From assembly GCA_002508545.1 (NCBI GenBank), contig DAVH01000064.1, forward strand, positions 32,908-40,347: a stretch of DNA of 7,440 nt. Reading direction: 5' to 3'. Source of the stretch: Methanomassiliicoccus sp. UBA6 (GTDB taxonomy: Archaea; Thermoplasmatota; Thermoplasmata; Methanomassiliicoccales; Methanomassiliicoccaceae). Position numbers and translations under genes: made by a program. The notes under the pieces were generated by a model. That model saw only the letters and a program-made list of their open reading frames with translations. It was not told the DNA's origin and ran no database searches. Shown here piece by piece: positions 1 to 6,515 of this stretch. Position 1 is the first letter of the stretch, and each line of letters opens with the position of its first letter.

Positions 1-1391
1 TCCAGCCGCTCCTCTGTGGTCTCGGGACCGAGGTGCTCGTCCGGGCCGCCGGGGCTGGCGTGCACCATCAGCACCCGCCGGCCCCCGATCTCCAGCCTGA
101 TCTCCGGCGGGAGCGAGGATATGAACCTGAGGCTGTCCTCGGAGAGGTCTCGGGCGGTGGCGGCCATGACCGCCCCCCTCACCGATGCGACCTTGGGGCG
201 CTTGGACGCCCGGGTGAACTCCAGCACCTTGAGGTCGAAGTTGCCGACCACGCTCAGGAAGTGCTCCCTGATGATGCTCACCACCTCCTCGGGGCACGGG
301 CCGGAGCCGACCATGTCGCCCAGGCTGATGAACCCGCTGACGCCCTGGGCCTTGGCGTGCTCCATCACCGTCCTCAAAGCCTCCAAGTTCCCGTGGACGT
401 CGGAGACTATGGCGAGCTTGGCCGGGCGGTCGGCGGAGGCCATCGGGACAGCGAGGTCCTTGTACGCCATCCCCGCCTGGAAGCGGTCGGCGAGGCGCTC
501 CAGCGTCTTGGCCTGGCGGAGCGCCGACCACTTGTCGACGAATCGGGCGTACCGATCGTCCCTCTCCCTCGCCCGGTCGCTCATCACCGCCTCGAGGCCC
601 GGCAGGAGCGCCTCGAGGTCGCCCCCGGCAAGCTCCGCCCGCAAGCCGTCCATGCTTGCAAGCCAGACGTCGCAGTCGTGCATCTCGCCGAGCAGGTCCT
701 GCACCTCCTTCAGGGTGCCGATCTCCTTCTTCAGCTGATCGTCGAACAGCGGGCGGAACGTCTCCAGGGTGTACCTGAGCCGCTTGACGGCGATGCGCAT
801 GGCGTGGTGCTTCTCCACCGCTCTGGGATCATTGACCGACGCCTCCAGCTCCAGCACCTTGCCCACGCGGTAGGTCACGTGCGCGAGCCCGGCGGCGTAG
901 CTCGGCCGGCCCCTGACGTCCGCCTTCCTGGCCTCCAGGCGCTGCACTCTCTTGCTCAGAACGCTCTCCATCTCCCCGAGCACGCCCTCCTCCTCGATGT
1001 TGTCCAGCCACCCGCGCACCTGCTCCTGGAGCTCCCGCCGGGAGGCCTCCCTGCGCTCCAGGAGCGCCCTCACGCCCGGGCGCGCGTCCTCGTCCGTCCT
1101 CTCGAGGAACGAGCGCAGGTACTCGATCTGCACGTCGGTGTCGCGGGCCTCTCCCAGCGCTTTCGTCAGCCCTTTCACGCCAGCTCTCCACCGCTCGTGC
1201 TGGCTCTTCTTGAAGCAGGAGCTGAAGATGGGTAGCGCGGCCCTCAGGCGGCGGGAGGCGACCCGCAGCTGGTGCACTCCCTCGACGTCCATCTCCCTGG
1301 CCGCCTTGGCGTTGGAGCGCAGCTCCTCCACCTGCCGGAGGAGCGTGGTCGAGCCCAGGAGGCACAGCCCGGGGTCCTCGCCCCTACCCAT
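1..1391 (-). CDS. CHAD domain / calcineurin-like metallophosphoesterase fusion protein (3' end beyond window)
   Basis: Reading the minus strand from the ATG at 1391 gives 463 codons with no stop up to the window edge, so the C-terminus is missing. The N-terminal ~300 residues form a CHAD domain, a conserved-histidine helical fold known to bind polyphosphate. It has both hallmark basic helices: HQLRVASRRLR (residues 40-50) and HHAMRIAVKRLRY (195-207). From about residue 325 a YfcE/MJ0936-type metallophosphoesterase follows, with metal-binding motifs DVH (331-333), GD (358-359), GNFD (383-386) and VHAS (443-446). The last GHxH-like motif would lie outside the window. No signal peptide or membrane segment is seen, so it is probably cytosolic. 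The start overlaps the ppk1 stop by 8 bases and has an AGGGGG motif 7 bases upstream, indicating translational coupling. A polyphosphate-related hydrolase role is inference; the phosphodiesterase substrate cannot be read from the sequence. Confidence 0.88.
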   Translation of the reverse strand, partial: MGRGEDPGLCLLGSTTLLRQVEELRSNAKAAREMDVEGVHQLRVASRRLRAALPIFSSCFKKSQHERWRAGVKGLTKALGEARDTDVQIEYLRSFLERTDEDARPGVRALLERREASRRELQEQVRGWLDNIEEEGVLGEMESVLSKRVQRLEARKADVRGRPSYAAGLAHVTYRVGKVLELEASVNDPRAVEKHHAMRIAVKRLRYTLETFRPLFDDQLKKEIGTLKEVQDLLGEMHDCDVWLASMDGLRAELAGGDLEALLPGLEAVMSDRARERDDRYARFVDKWSALRQAKTLERLADRFQAGMAYKDLAVPMASADRPAKLAIVSDVHGNLEALRTVMEHAKAQGVSGFISLGDMVGSGPCPEEVVSIIREHFLSVVGNFDLKVLEFTRASKRPKVASVRGAVMAATARDLSEDSLRFISSLPPEIRLEIGGRRVLMVHASPGGPDEHLGPETTEERL

Positions 1392-1404
1392 GCCAGATCC
1401 CCCT
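1384..1404 (-). promoter_or_regulatory. Overlapping stop/start (ATGGGTAG) with Shine-Dalgarno, translational coupling
   Basis: On the minus strand the ppk1 stop TAG (1386-1384) lies within the first codons of the downstream gene, whose ATG is at 1391-1389. An AGGGGG motif (1404-1399) sits inside the ppk1 coding sequence, 7 bases before that ATG. The arrangement indicates a shared transcript and coupled translation of the two proteins. Confidence 0.7.
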
Positions 1405-3516
1405 GTTCGCCAGCAGCCACTCCTGCGAGTCCAAGCGCTCCTCTCCTTCCCCGGGCACCACCCGCTTCCAGGAGCCGTCGGGCTGCAGCTCGCGCGCCTT
1501 GACGTTGTCGCGCAGGTGCACCTCCAGGATATCCTTGATGACCGCGTCCCGGATCCTCGCGTCCCTCACCGGGAACAGCACCTCGACCCTGCGGTCCAGG
1601 TTCCTGGTCATCATGTCCGAGGAGCCCAGCAACACCTCTTCCTCGCCGCCGTTGCGGAAGTAGTATATGCGAGAATGCTCCAGGAACCGTGAGACGATCG
1701 AGGTGACGCGGATGTTGTCGCTGATACCTGGCACGCCGGGCCGCAGGCTGCACAGCCCGCGGACGTTCAGGTCGACCTTCACCCCGGCCATGGACGCCCG
1801 GTACAGCGCCTGGATTATGCCCTTGTCGATGAGGGCGTTCAGCTTGAAGGCGAGGCGGCCCTTCCCCTGCTCGTGGTGCCTCTCGATCTCCCGGTCGATG
1901 CGCTCCACGATGCCCCTCCGGATGCCCCCGGGGGACACCAGCAGCTTCCTGAAGTCGTCCTTGCGGCAGTACCCGGTGAGCGCGTTGAACAGATCGGAGA
2001 CGTCCGCGGCGATGTCCGGGTCCGACGTGAGGTACCCGATGTCGCCGTAGGTGCGGGCGGTCTTGGAGTTGTAGTTCCCCGAGGACAGGTGGACCAGGCG
2101 GATGAGGCCGTCGCTGCTCTTCATCACCACCAGGCACATCTTGGCGTGGATCTTGATGTCCACCGGGCCATACACCACGTGCACCCCGGCGTGCTCCAAC
2201 TGCCTCGCCCAGGAGATGTTGTTGGTCTCGTCGAACTTGGCCTTAAGCTCCAGCACCGCGGCCACGGCCTTGCCGTTCCGCCTCGCCTCCATCAGGGCGT
2301 CCACAAGCGGGGAGCAGCTGTCGATGCGGTAGAAGGTGATCTTGATCGCCATCACCCGGGGGTCCACCGCGGCCTGCTTGAGGAAGGTGATAAGCGGCTG
2401 GAAGCTGTCGTACGGGTGGTACAGCAGGACGTCGTGCTCGGCCACGTTGGCCAAGATGGTCTGCTCGTTGGACAGCAGCTTGGGCATGTAGGGCAGGAAC
2501 GGGGCGTCCTGCAGGTCCGGGCGGCGGAGCCCGTGGAGCTGCCACAGGTCGACCAGCGCCAGGGGGATGGCCGACCGGTAGATCAGGCTAGGGCTGAGCT
2601 CCAGCCTGGAGGCCAGCATGTCCGCCAGCCGGCGGGGCATGTCCGAGGCGACCTCCAGGCGCACGGGGTCCCCGACCCTTCTGGACTCCAGGCCTTCTTC
2701 CATCGCCGTCAGGAGGTCATGGGTCTCGTCCAGCTCGATCTCGAACTCCGCGTCCCGGGTCACCCGGAACGGGTGCGCGGAGACGATGTCCATGCCGGTG
2801 AACAGCAGGTCCAGGTTCGCCGCCACCAGGTCCTCGAGGAAGACGTAGTGCGCGTCGCCGGCAACGCTGCCGTCCCGGTCGACCCTGATGAGCCGCTGGA
2901 ACAGCCCGCTGGAGGGCACCTTGACGCGAGCGAACCGCTCGTGGCCGGCGCTGTCGCGCACGACCACGGCGAGGTTGATCGCCCCGCTGGAGATGAACGG
3001 GAACGGGTGGTTGAGATCGAAGGCCAGCGGGGTGAGGATGGGGAAGAGGTCGCGCTCGAAGAACTTGCGGAGCGCGGCCCTCTGCTCCTGGCCGAGGTCC
3101 TTCATCTTGTGGATGTGGATGCCCTTGGCGTCCAGCTCCGGGAGGAGCTGCTCTCTCCATACTCTAGCATGTTCCTCGAGCAGGACGTCGAGCCGCTCCC
3201 TTATGGCGTCCAGCTGCTCGGACGGGCTCATGCCGTCCGGCGGGGCCTCCAGAGCTCCCTTGGCCGCCTGGCGGAGGAGCCCGGGCACGCGGGACATGAA
3301 GAACTCGTCTATGTTCCCGCCGCAGATGGCCAGGAACTTGACCCGTTCCAGCAGTGGCTGGGTGGGGTCCTCCGCCTCTTCCAGCACCCGCCGGTTGAAG
3401 TCCAGCCAGCTCAGCTCCCGGTTGATGAACAGCCGGGGGTCATCGAGCGACGTGATATTCTCAAGTTCTTTAGATCGATCCTTGACGTTCCTCCTCGGAG
3501 CGCTCTGATCCGCCAT
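1384..3516 (-). CDS. ppk1: Polyphosphate kinase 1
   Basis: This is a 710-residue PPK1, full length for the family, which reversibly transfers the terminal phosphate of ATP onto polyphosphate. The N-terminal region carries the typical NRELSWLDFNRRVLEEA (32-48) and later FPILTPLAFD (158-167). The phospholipase-D-like catalytic domains follow, with LLYHPYDSF (364-372) and KITFYR (392-397). The two histidines expected for catalysis are in KIHAKM (H457, matching the E. coli phospho-histidine) and LEHSRIYYF (H614). The C-terminal LGSSDMMTRNLDRRVE block (630-645) is also present. The frame stays open upstream to an ATG at 3597. I prefer the ATG at 3516: it has GGAAGGGA a few bases upstream, a TATA box lies about 40 bases upstream of it, and the 27 extra residues would span that TATA box. 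It heads an operon with the CHAD-phosphoesterase gene. Confidence 0.96.
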   Translation of the reverse strand: MADQSAPRRNVKDRSKELENITSLDDPRLFINRELSWLDFNRRVLEEAEDPTQPLLERVKFLAICGGNIDEFFMSRVPGLLRQAAKGALEAPPDGMSPSEQLDAIRERLDVLLEEHARVWREQLLPELDAKGIHIHKMKDLGQEQRAALRKFFERDLFPILTPLAFDLNHPFPFISSGAINLAVVVRDSAGHERFARVKVPSSGLFQRLIRVDRDGSVAGDAHYVFLEDLVAANLDLLFTGMDIVSAHPFRVTRDAEFEIELDETHDLLTAMEEGLESRRVGDPVRLEVASDMPRRLADMLASRLELSPSLIYRSAIPLALVDLWQLHGLRRPDLQDAPFLPYMPKLLSNEQTILANVAEHDVLLYHPYDSFQPLITFLKQAAVDPRVMAIKITFYRIDSCSPLVDALMEARRNGKAVAAVLELKAKFDETNNISWARQLEHAGVHVVYGPVDIKIHAKMCLVVMKSSDGLIRLVHLSSGNYNSKTARTYGDIGYLTSDPDIAADVSDLFNALTGYCRKDDFRKLLVSPGGIRRGIVERIDREIERHHEQGKGRLAFKLNALIDKGIIQALYRASMAGVKVDLNVRGLCSLRPGVPGISDNIRVTSIVSRFLEHSRIYYFRNGGEEEVLLGSSDMMTRNLDRRVEVLFPVRDARIRDAVIKDILEVHLRDNVKARELQPDGSWKRVVPGEGEERLDSQEWLLANRGIWHG

Positions 3517-3550
3517 ACCCAGTCCCTTCCGTGCTCTCAGATGCCTTCTG

Positions 3551-3563
3551 TAGATATAATCGT
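3551..3563 (-). promoter_or_regulatory. TATA box of the ppk1 operon
   Basis: The minus strand reads ACGATTATATCTA here, an AT-rich box in otherwise GC-rich DNA. About 26 bases downstream would be a start site near 3531, leaving a very short leader that carries GGAAGGGA (3530-3523) before the ATG at 3516. This also argues against the upstream ATG at 3597 as the real start. The box is seen; promoter activity is inferred. Confidence 0.5.
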
Positions 3564-3624
3564 TAGATAGTGTTCTAGGCTGCCCCGCACCGTGCATCTT
3601 TTTTACACTTTACCTTCGCTCATG

Positions 3625-3640
3625 ATAAGATTTATATGCA
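3625..3640 (+). promoter_or_regulatory. TATA box of the tRNA-Leu gene
   Basis: The motif AAGATTTATATGCA is a good archaeal TATA element (TTTATA at 3631-3636) preceded by a purine-rich stretch that could serve as the BRE. It lies about 30 bases before the first base of the mature tRNA at 3666, the expected distance with a few bases of 5' leader. It is arranged back to back with the ppk1 promoter. Confidence 0.65.
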
Positions 3641-3665
3641 GTGCCAGTATAAGGTGGACCTACAA

Positions 3666-3749
3666 GCAGGGGTAGCCAAGCTTGGCCAACGGCGTAAGAT
3701 TCAGGGTCTTATCCTTAGTGGTTCGGGGGTTCAAATCCCTTCCCCTGCA
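3666..3749 (+). tRNA. tRNA-Leu (anticodon CAG)
   Basis: A complete class II cloverleaf folds by eye. The acceptor GCAGGGG (3666-3672) pairs with CCCCTGC (3742-3748). The D-stem is GCC/GGC with GG in the loop. The anticodon stem TAAGA/TCTTA encloses the 7-base loop TTCAGGG with anticodon CAG at 3702-3704. A 13-base variable arm follows (3712-3724), then the T-stem GGGGG/CCCTT (two G-U pairs) around TTCAAAT. The discriminator is A3749, as expected for leucine. CCA is not encoded, as in many archaea, and there is no intron. It decodes CTG leucine codons, which are frequent in the GC-rich neighbouring genes. Its 3' side opens the stretch holding two further tRNA-Leu relics. Confidence 0.96.
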
Positions 3750-3750
3750 C

Positions 3751-3764
3751 TTAACTTTTATAAT
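3751..3764 (+). terminator. T-rich tract after tRNA-Leu
   Basis: TTAACTTTTATAAT follows directly after the discriminator base. Archaeal RNA polymerase commonly stops at T-tracts without a hairpin, so this is the likely end of the pre-tRNA. The run of four T's is short, hence the modest confidence. Confidence 0.35.
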
Positions 3765-3823
3765 CTAAATCTCAGCACGAGAGCAATGTCTGCGATCCGG
3801 TGAAGCCCCGGTCCTCAGCTGTC

Positions 3824-4357
3824 CTACCTTTCTTCCATCGGTGTGATCACATACTCTTCGATGAGCTGCCACGGCCCGCCGCCAACAGACACCTCGTTCT
3901 TCCATCTCACAGCCTTCGGGTCGGAGGCATCCCATACAAAGCGAAGCTTGGCCGGCCCTTCGCCCAACGACTCCATCACCAGCTTGTCACCTTCTATGGC
4001 CCCTCTGAAGATGAACGAGTTGCCGTTCGTGTCCACCCCGACCGCCCGGTACTCTTTGGCTCTTTCATCCCACCCGATGATCCATTTCGCCTTCCAGGTG
4101 AGCACCTTCTTCCCCTGGACGAACTGATCCTGCTCGAAGTCGCAGGAGAGCCAAAGCCCATCCTGGATCCACTCGCATGTCGCCCTCCCAGTGGCATCCA
4201 TCTCCGGGGAGCCAGGACCCATTCCACCTGCCTCCACCTTCCCTGTCCATGTCCCGTTATAGTGGAATTTTGACAACTCCTTTACCTGGGGACCGGGCTT
4301 CGGGAGGCGAGGGACCCAACGATCTTCAACATCCTTTTGGCCAACAGGTTGAGCCAT
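3824..4357 (-). CDS. DUF1579-like hypothetical protein
   Basis: This encodes 177 residues from the ATG at 4357. The sequence from YNGTWTGKVEAGG (33-45) through DGLWLSCDF (66-74), WIIGWDERAKEYRAV (92-106), FRGAIEGDKLVME (117-129) to EEYVITP (167-173) has the alternating aromatic/polar pattern of a small beta-barrel. It resembles DUF1579 proteins, whose function is not established. There is no signal peptide, membrane helix or recognisable catalytic motif. The frame extends upstream to an ATG at 4453 (209 residues). I chose 4357 because GGTGAT, a perfect match to part of the archaeal anti-Shine-Dalgarno partner, sits 7 bases before it, while the upstream ATGs have no such site and the extra 32 residues look unlike a conserved domain. 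It lies between the intact tRNA-Leu and a tRNA 3' remnant, so it may be accessory cargo. The gene is surely coding; the family assignment is moderate. Confidence 0.75.
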   Translation of the reverse strand: MAQPVGQKDVEDRWVPRLPKPGPQVKELSKFHYNGTWTGKVEAGGMGPGSPEMDATGRATCEWIQDGLWLSCDFEQDQFVQGKKVLTWKAKWIIGWDERAKEYRAVGVDTNGNSFIFRGAIEGDKLVMESLGEGPAKLRFVWDASDPKAVRWKNEVSVGGGPWQLIEEYVITPMEER

Positions 4358-4364
4358 AGCACTC

Positions 4365-4370
4365 ATCACC
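4365..4370 (-). promoter_or_regulatory. Ribosome binding site choosing the start at 4357
   Basis: The minus strand reads GGTGAT, identical to the 3' half of the AGGAGGTGAT consensus, with a 7-base spacer before the ATG at 4357-4355. None of the upstream in-frame ATGs (4453, 4447, 4423, 4372) has a comparable site. A weak TATA-like ACATAAATAC lies at 4395-4386. Confidence 0.5.
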
Positions 4371-4469
4371 ATGGCAGATGCCGGCGTATTTATGTCTTGC
4401 CTGGCGACGGCCTGCCGGTTCATTGCCGTTTGCTCATCCGCTATCATGGCCATGTATGGATGGAATCCA

Positions 4470-4509
4470 GGCCTTCGAGGTTCAGGGGTTCAAGTCCCGT
4501 TCCCTGCGC
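4470..4509 (+). pseudogene. tRNA-Leu 3'-end remnant (possible att-like site)
   Basis: About 40 bases align without gaps to the variable arm, T-arm and 3' acceptor strand of the intact tRNA-Leu. By eye 31 of 39 positions match the stretch ending at 3750, and 24 of 29 match over the T-arm and acceptor. It keeps TTCAAGT and TCCCTGC and is followed by a T-run. The T-stem contains a G-G mismatch, and no matching 5' acceptor strand or cloverleaf exists upstream, where the DUF1579-like gene begins. It may be the duplicated tRNA 3' end left by an integration event, or the tail of a decayed tRNA-Leu isoacceptor. Confidence 0.6.
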
Positions 4510-4858
4510 TTTTAACTCTCTCATATTTTGTTGTACGAGTTCCGTTTCCACCGGCGCTTTTTGCTAAATGATAAGCCGGGTCGGTCTCCAACTCTGACCA
4601 ACCAAGTACAAGATCTCTATCGATAGCCCTTGCTTTTGAAGGGCAATACGGTATTGTTGGAACTGAAGGAAAACGAGCTGTTACCAGGATAAGAAATCAA
4701 GAATAACGTGACTCATCACTCATCCACAGGCTCAACAACTGGATCGATGAGGGTACAAGGGCTTACTGCCGTAGGTTCATGCCGGGCATTTGAATCCTTT
4801 AGACTATAATAATCTCATTTTCGATAATTATTTCTTGTAAAACTTATTTTCAGGCTCT
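4510..4858. other. Gene-free, AT-rich interval with short relic reading frames
   Basis: There is no convincing gene in these ~350 bases. They hold a perfect 6-bp inverted repeat GCCCTT/AAGGGC with a 7-base loop (4626-4644). Two short stretches between stops could be decayed coding sequence. One (about 4575-4704) has no start codon and includes ALAFEGQYGIVGTEGKRAV. The other (about 4706-4792) includes HRLNNWIDEGTRAYCRRF. I recognise neither and they may be chance. The last 60 bases contain TATA-like boxes for the downstream gene. Confidence 0.4.
4802..4833 (+). promoter_or_regulatory. Candidate TATA elements of the nuclease gene
   Basis: Two AT-rich boxes are seen, ACTATAATAATC (4803-4814) and CGATAATTATTT (4822-4833). 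The second lies about 26-36 bases before the ATG at 4859, and no Shine-Dalgarno motif precedes that ATG, which fits a leaderless or near-leaderless transcript. Which box is used cannot be decided by eye. Confidence 0.35.
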
Positions 4859-6484
4859 ATGGCGAGGTTTTGCTCTCAATGTGGTCATCCATTGACAAAT
4901 TCCTCTGCAAAGTTCTGCGAGGACTGTGGTTGTCCCATCACTTCAAGCGAGAGCGCTCCGCTTCGCCCTCAAGCGCTGCTGGCAAAGGAGGGGCCCGCGT
5001 ACGATTCAGAGGAATGCTCGTACAGCTCCCTTACTACAAGGGATCTTGGAAGCAGGTTTGAAGCGTTTGTCGAAGAGATACTTGCCTATGAAGGCTACAA
5101 GACTCAGAGAAACGTCAGACTTCCTGGAAGCGACGGGCATCTTTGGGAGATAGACATACTAGCAACAAAGAATAGAGACGGTATTCTTATTCAGAAAGCT
5201 GTCGAATGCAAGAATTATTCTGGGGCCGTTGGGCGAGAGAAAGTTTACTACTTTTGTAATCGATTGAAGGCAACGGGCATTAAGAATGGTCTATTTGTTG
5301 CATATTCCAGACTGACTCACGATGCAAGGGAAGTGGCTGAGGCAAATGGCATCATGGTCTGGGAGCAAGATGACCTGGCCATGCGCATCCTAGGGCTGAG
5401 AAGTGGCCGCTCTTTTTTAGGTCAAGAGGAAAGGTTCAAACACGCGGTACCTCAGCAGGTGAGTTTTGAGGAAGCAAGGAAGCTAAACCTAAGAAACCCT
5501 GAGAGCGTATTTATCGATAGCGCACGATTGGTCTGGAAGCCATACTATCGTATTGGTTACAGGCTTAGAGCGGATTTCAGATTACCTGACGGTACTGTAA
5601 AGAAAATCAACGATAATGGCTTCTGCGTCGTAAATAGTATAAATCCCGAGGAAATTTTCTTACAGAATGAAGATGGCACGATCAGGGATGCAAGCTTAAC
5701 TTCAGGATTGGGTAAGCTTAAGCGGGCATTTACTGGAGAGGTGGCCGAAGACGCAGCGATATCAAAGGAACTGGCTAAGGGAATCGTGAATGATTATGTC
5801 GCTAGAGGAGGAACTGATTTTCAATTGGTCAAGGTTAATCCGCTAGTTAACAGGGGCGAAGCCAAGAGGATTGCCTTGCTGGAGATAACAGAGCGTAACA
5901 CGCAGGAGTTCACATTCACCACTAAGAAAGATGACATTGGATCAAAGGTGTACACTCCTAGGAACAATGATGTCTTTCTAAGCGATATTCGCCCTGTCTT
6001 TGTGCCTGTATGGGAGATAGGATTCAGCTCTTCCGGCAGATCATATTCACGAAGGATGTTGGCGGGAAGCGGAACAGTACTCGAAGACACTATCGACGTC
6101 TGCCCTAACCATATGCTCAAAGACATTGTCAAGGTCCAGAAGAAATCCACTATCGCCGTATGTGAAGTATGTGGAGATGCATTGTGTGAAAAGCATATTG
6201 CACAATGTCCAGTTTGTGGTAGGTGGCTGTGTGAAGAGCACAGCCAACAATGCTCTTCCTGTGGCCTAAGATTCTGCAAAGAACATCTTTCCAATACGTG
6301 CTTGGTGTGCAACCATGCCCTTTGTCATGCCTGCGTTAAGACCTGCCGGATCTGTGGTAAGCCTCTATGTGATAAACACCAAGTAGTCTGCTCGATTTGC
6401 TCTAAGATTGTCTGCTCTGACTGTTCCAATATTAGTGGGGGGCTACTTCGGAAGACCTATACGTGCAAGGCTTGCAGACGTTAA
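4859..6484 (+). CDS. Zinc-ribbon, Mrr-like PD-(D/E)xK nuclease with C-terminal six-module Cys/His array
   Basis: This is a 541-residue multidomain protein. Residues 5-23 form a zinc ribbon (C5, C8, C20, C23). Residues ~62-180 match a Mrr-type restriction endonuclease fold, starting FEAFVEEILAYEGY (67-80). The catalytic core is WEID (E97, D99) and VECK (E116, K118), all present, and the region ends with HDAREVAEANGIMVW. A middle region (~200-430) is unassigned; it contains two similar aromatic strands, VWKPYYRIGY (225-234) and VFVPVWEIGF (380-389). The C-terminus carries CPNH (415-418), six CxxCx4CxxH/C units starting at 435, 450, 465, 481, 496 and 511, and a last CxxC (536-539). No transmembrane helix is seen. 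The likely role is DNA cleavage, perhaps defence, with zinc modules giving DNA or protein binding; the target is unknown. There is no methyltransferase neighbour. The gene is more AT-rich than its neighbours and lies between tRNA-Leu relics, suggesting acquisition. The start at 4859 is chosen because it places the zinc ribbon at residue 5. Confidence 0.88.
   Translation: MARFCSQCGHPLTNSSAKFCEDCGCPITSSESAPLRPQALLAKEGPAYDSEECSYSSLTTRDLGSRFEAFVEEILAYEGYKTQRNVRLPGSDGHLWEIDILATKNRDGILIQKAVECKNYSGAVGREKVYYFCNRLKATGIKNGLFVAYSRLTHDAREVAEANGIMVWEQDDLAMRILGLRSGRSFLGQEERFKHAVPQQVSFEEARKLNLRNPESVFIDSARLVWKPYYRIGYRLRADFRLPDGTVKKINDNGFCVVNSINPEEIFLQNEDGTIRDASLTSGLGKLKRAFTGEVAEDAAISKELAKGIVNDYVARGGTDFQLVKVNPLVNRGEAKRIALLEITERNTQEFTFTTKKDDIGSKVYTPRNNDVFLSDIRPVFVPVWEIGFSSSGRSYSRRMLAGSGTVLEDTIDVCPNHMLKDIVKVQKKSTIAVCEVCGDALCEKHIAQCPVCGRWLCEEHSQQCSSCGLRFCKEHLSNTCLVCNHALCHACVKTCRICGKPLCDKHQVVCSICSKIVCSDCSNISGGLLRKTYTCKACRR
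6161..6424 (+). repeat. Six tandem 15-residue CxxCx4CxxH/C zinc modules (within the nuclease gene)
   Basis: Cys/His pairs at residues 435/438-443/446, 450/453-458/461, 465/468-473/476, 481/484-489/492, 496/499-504/507 and 511/514-519/522 repeat every 15 residues, with one 16-residue step. Units 4 and 6 end in CxxC instead of CxxH. Between them is a short x3 or x4 linker. With CPNH at 415-418 and CxxC at 536-539 there are 14 ligand pairs, enough for seven zinc ions. The protein repeat is clear although the DNA units have diverged. Confidence 0.85.
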
Positions 6485-6510
6485 AAGAAAGTCATAATCA
6501 TTTCTTTATT
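6484..6510 (+). terminator. Stem-loop and T-rich end of the nuclease transcript
   Basis: Right at the stop codon, AAAGAAA (6484-6490) and TTTCTTT (6501-6507) form a perfect 7-bp inverted repeat with a 10-base loop, followed by ATT. The TTTCTTT run may serve as a T-rich archaeal terminator. The stem is A/T only apart from one G-C pair, so the hairpin may be incidental. Confidence 0.35.
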
Positions 6511-6515
6511 AAAAT

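Noticed and set aside
33..1235. Long plus-strand open frame (400 codons)
   Set aside because: It is antisense to the CHAD-phosphoesterase gene, whose motifs are unmistakable. Its product is rich in His, Pro, Leu and Arg without any motif, typical of a shadow frame in GC-rich DNA.
1244..2137. Minus-strand frame of 297 codons overlapping ppk1 and the CHAD gene
   Set aside because: It is an alternate frame of two genes already supported by conserved motifs. Its product is Arg/Gly/Pro-rich with no motif.
1873..3570. Very long plus-strand open frame (565 codons)
   Set aside because: It is fully antisense to ppk1. The composition (Val, Gln, His, Asp, Gly repeats) is that of a complement frame, with no domain recognisable.
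3517..3597. 27-residue N-terminal extension of PPK1 from the ATG at 3597
   Set aside because: There is no ribosome site before 3597, and the TATA box at 3551-3563 would fall inside the extension. The ATG at 3516 has both promoter and ribosome-site support.
4371..4571. Plus-strand frame of 66 codons running through the tRNA remnant
   Set aside because: It overlaps the start of the DUF1579-like gene and the tRNA relic, and its product resembles nothing. The apparent protein is a by-product of these features.
4564..4604. Possible C/D box RNA (ATGATAA followed by CTGA)
   Set aside because: The C box has a mismatch, no convincing C'/D boxes or terminal stem follow, and such short motifs occur often by chance.
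5821..6312. Minus-strand frame of 163 codons opposite the nuclease gene
   Set aside because: Its His/Cys/Ser-rich product is the complement of the regular Cys/His repeat on the plus strand, and it has no start signals.
6161..6424. Regular DNA repeat considered as a CRISPR-like array
   Set aside because: The periodicity is at the protein level (15 residues, 45 bases). The DNA units are diverged and in frame within a coding gene, with no identical repeats or spacers.
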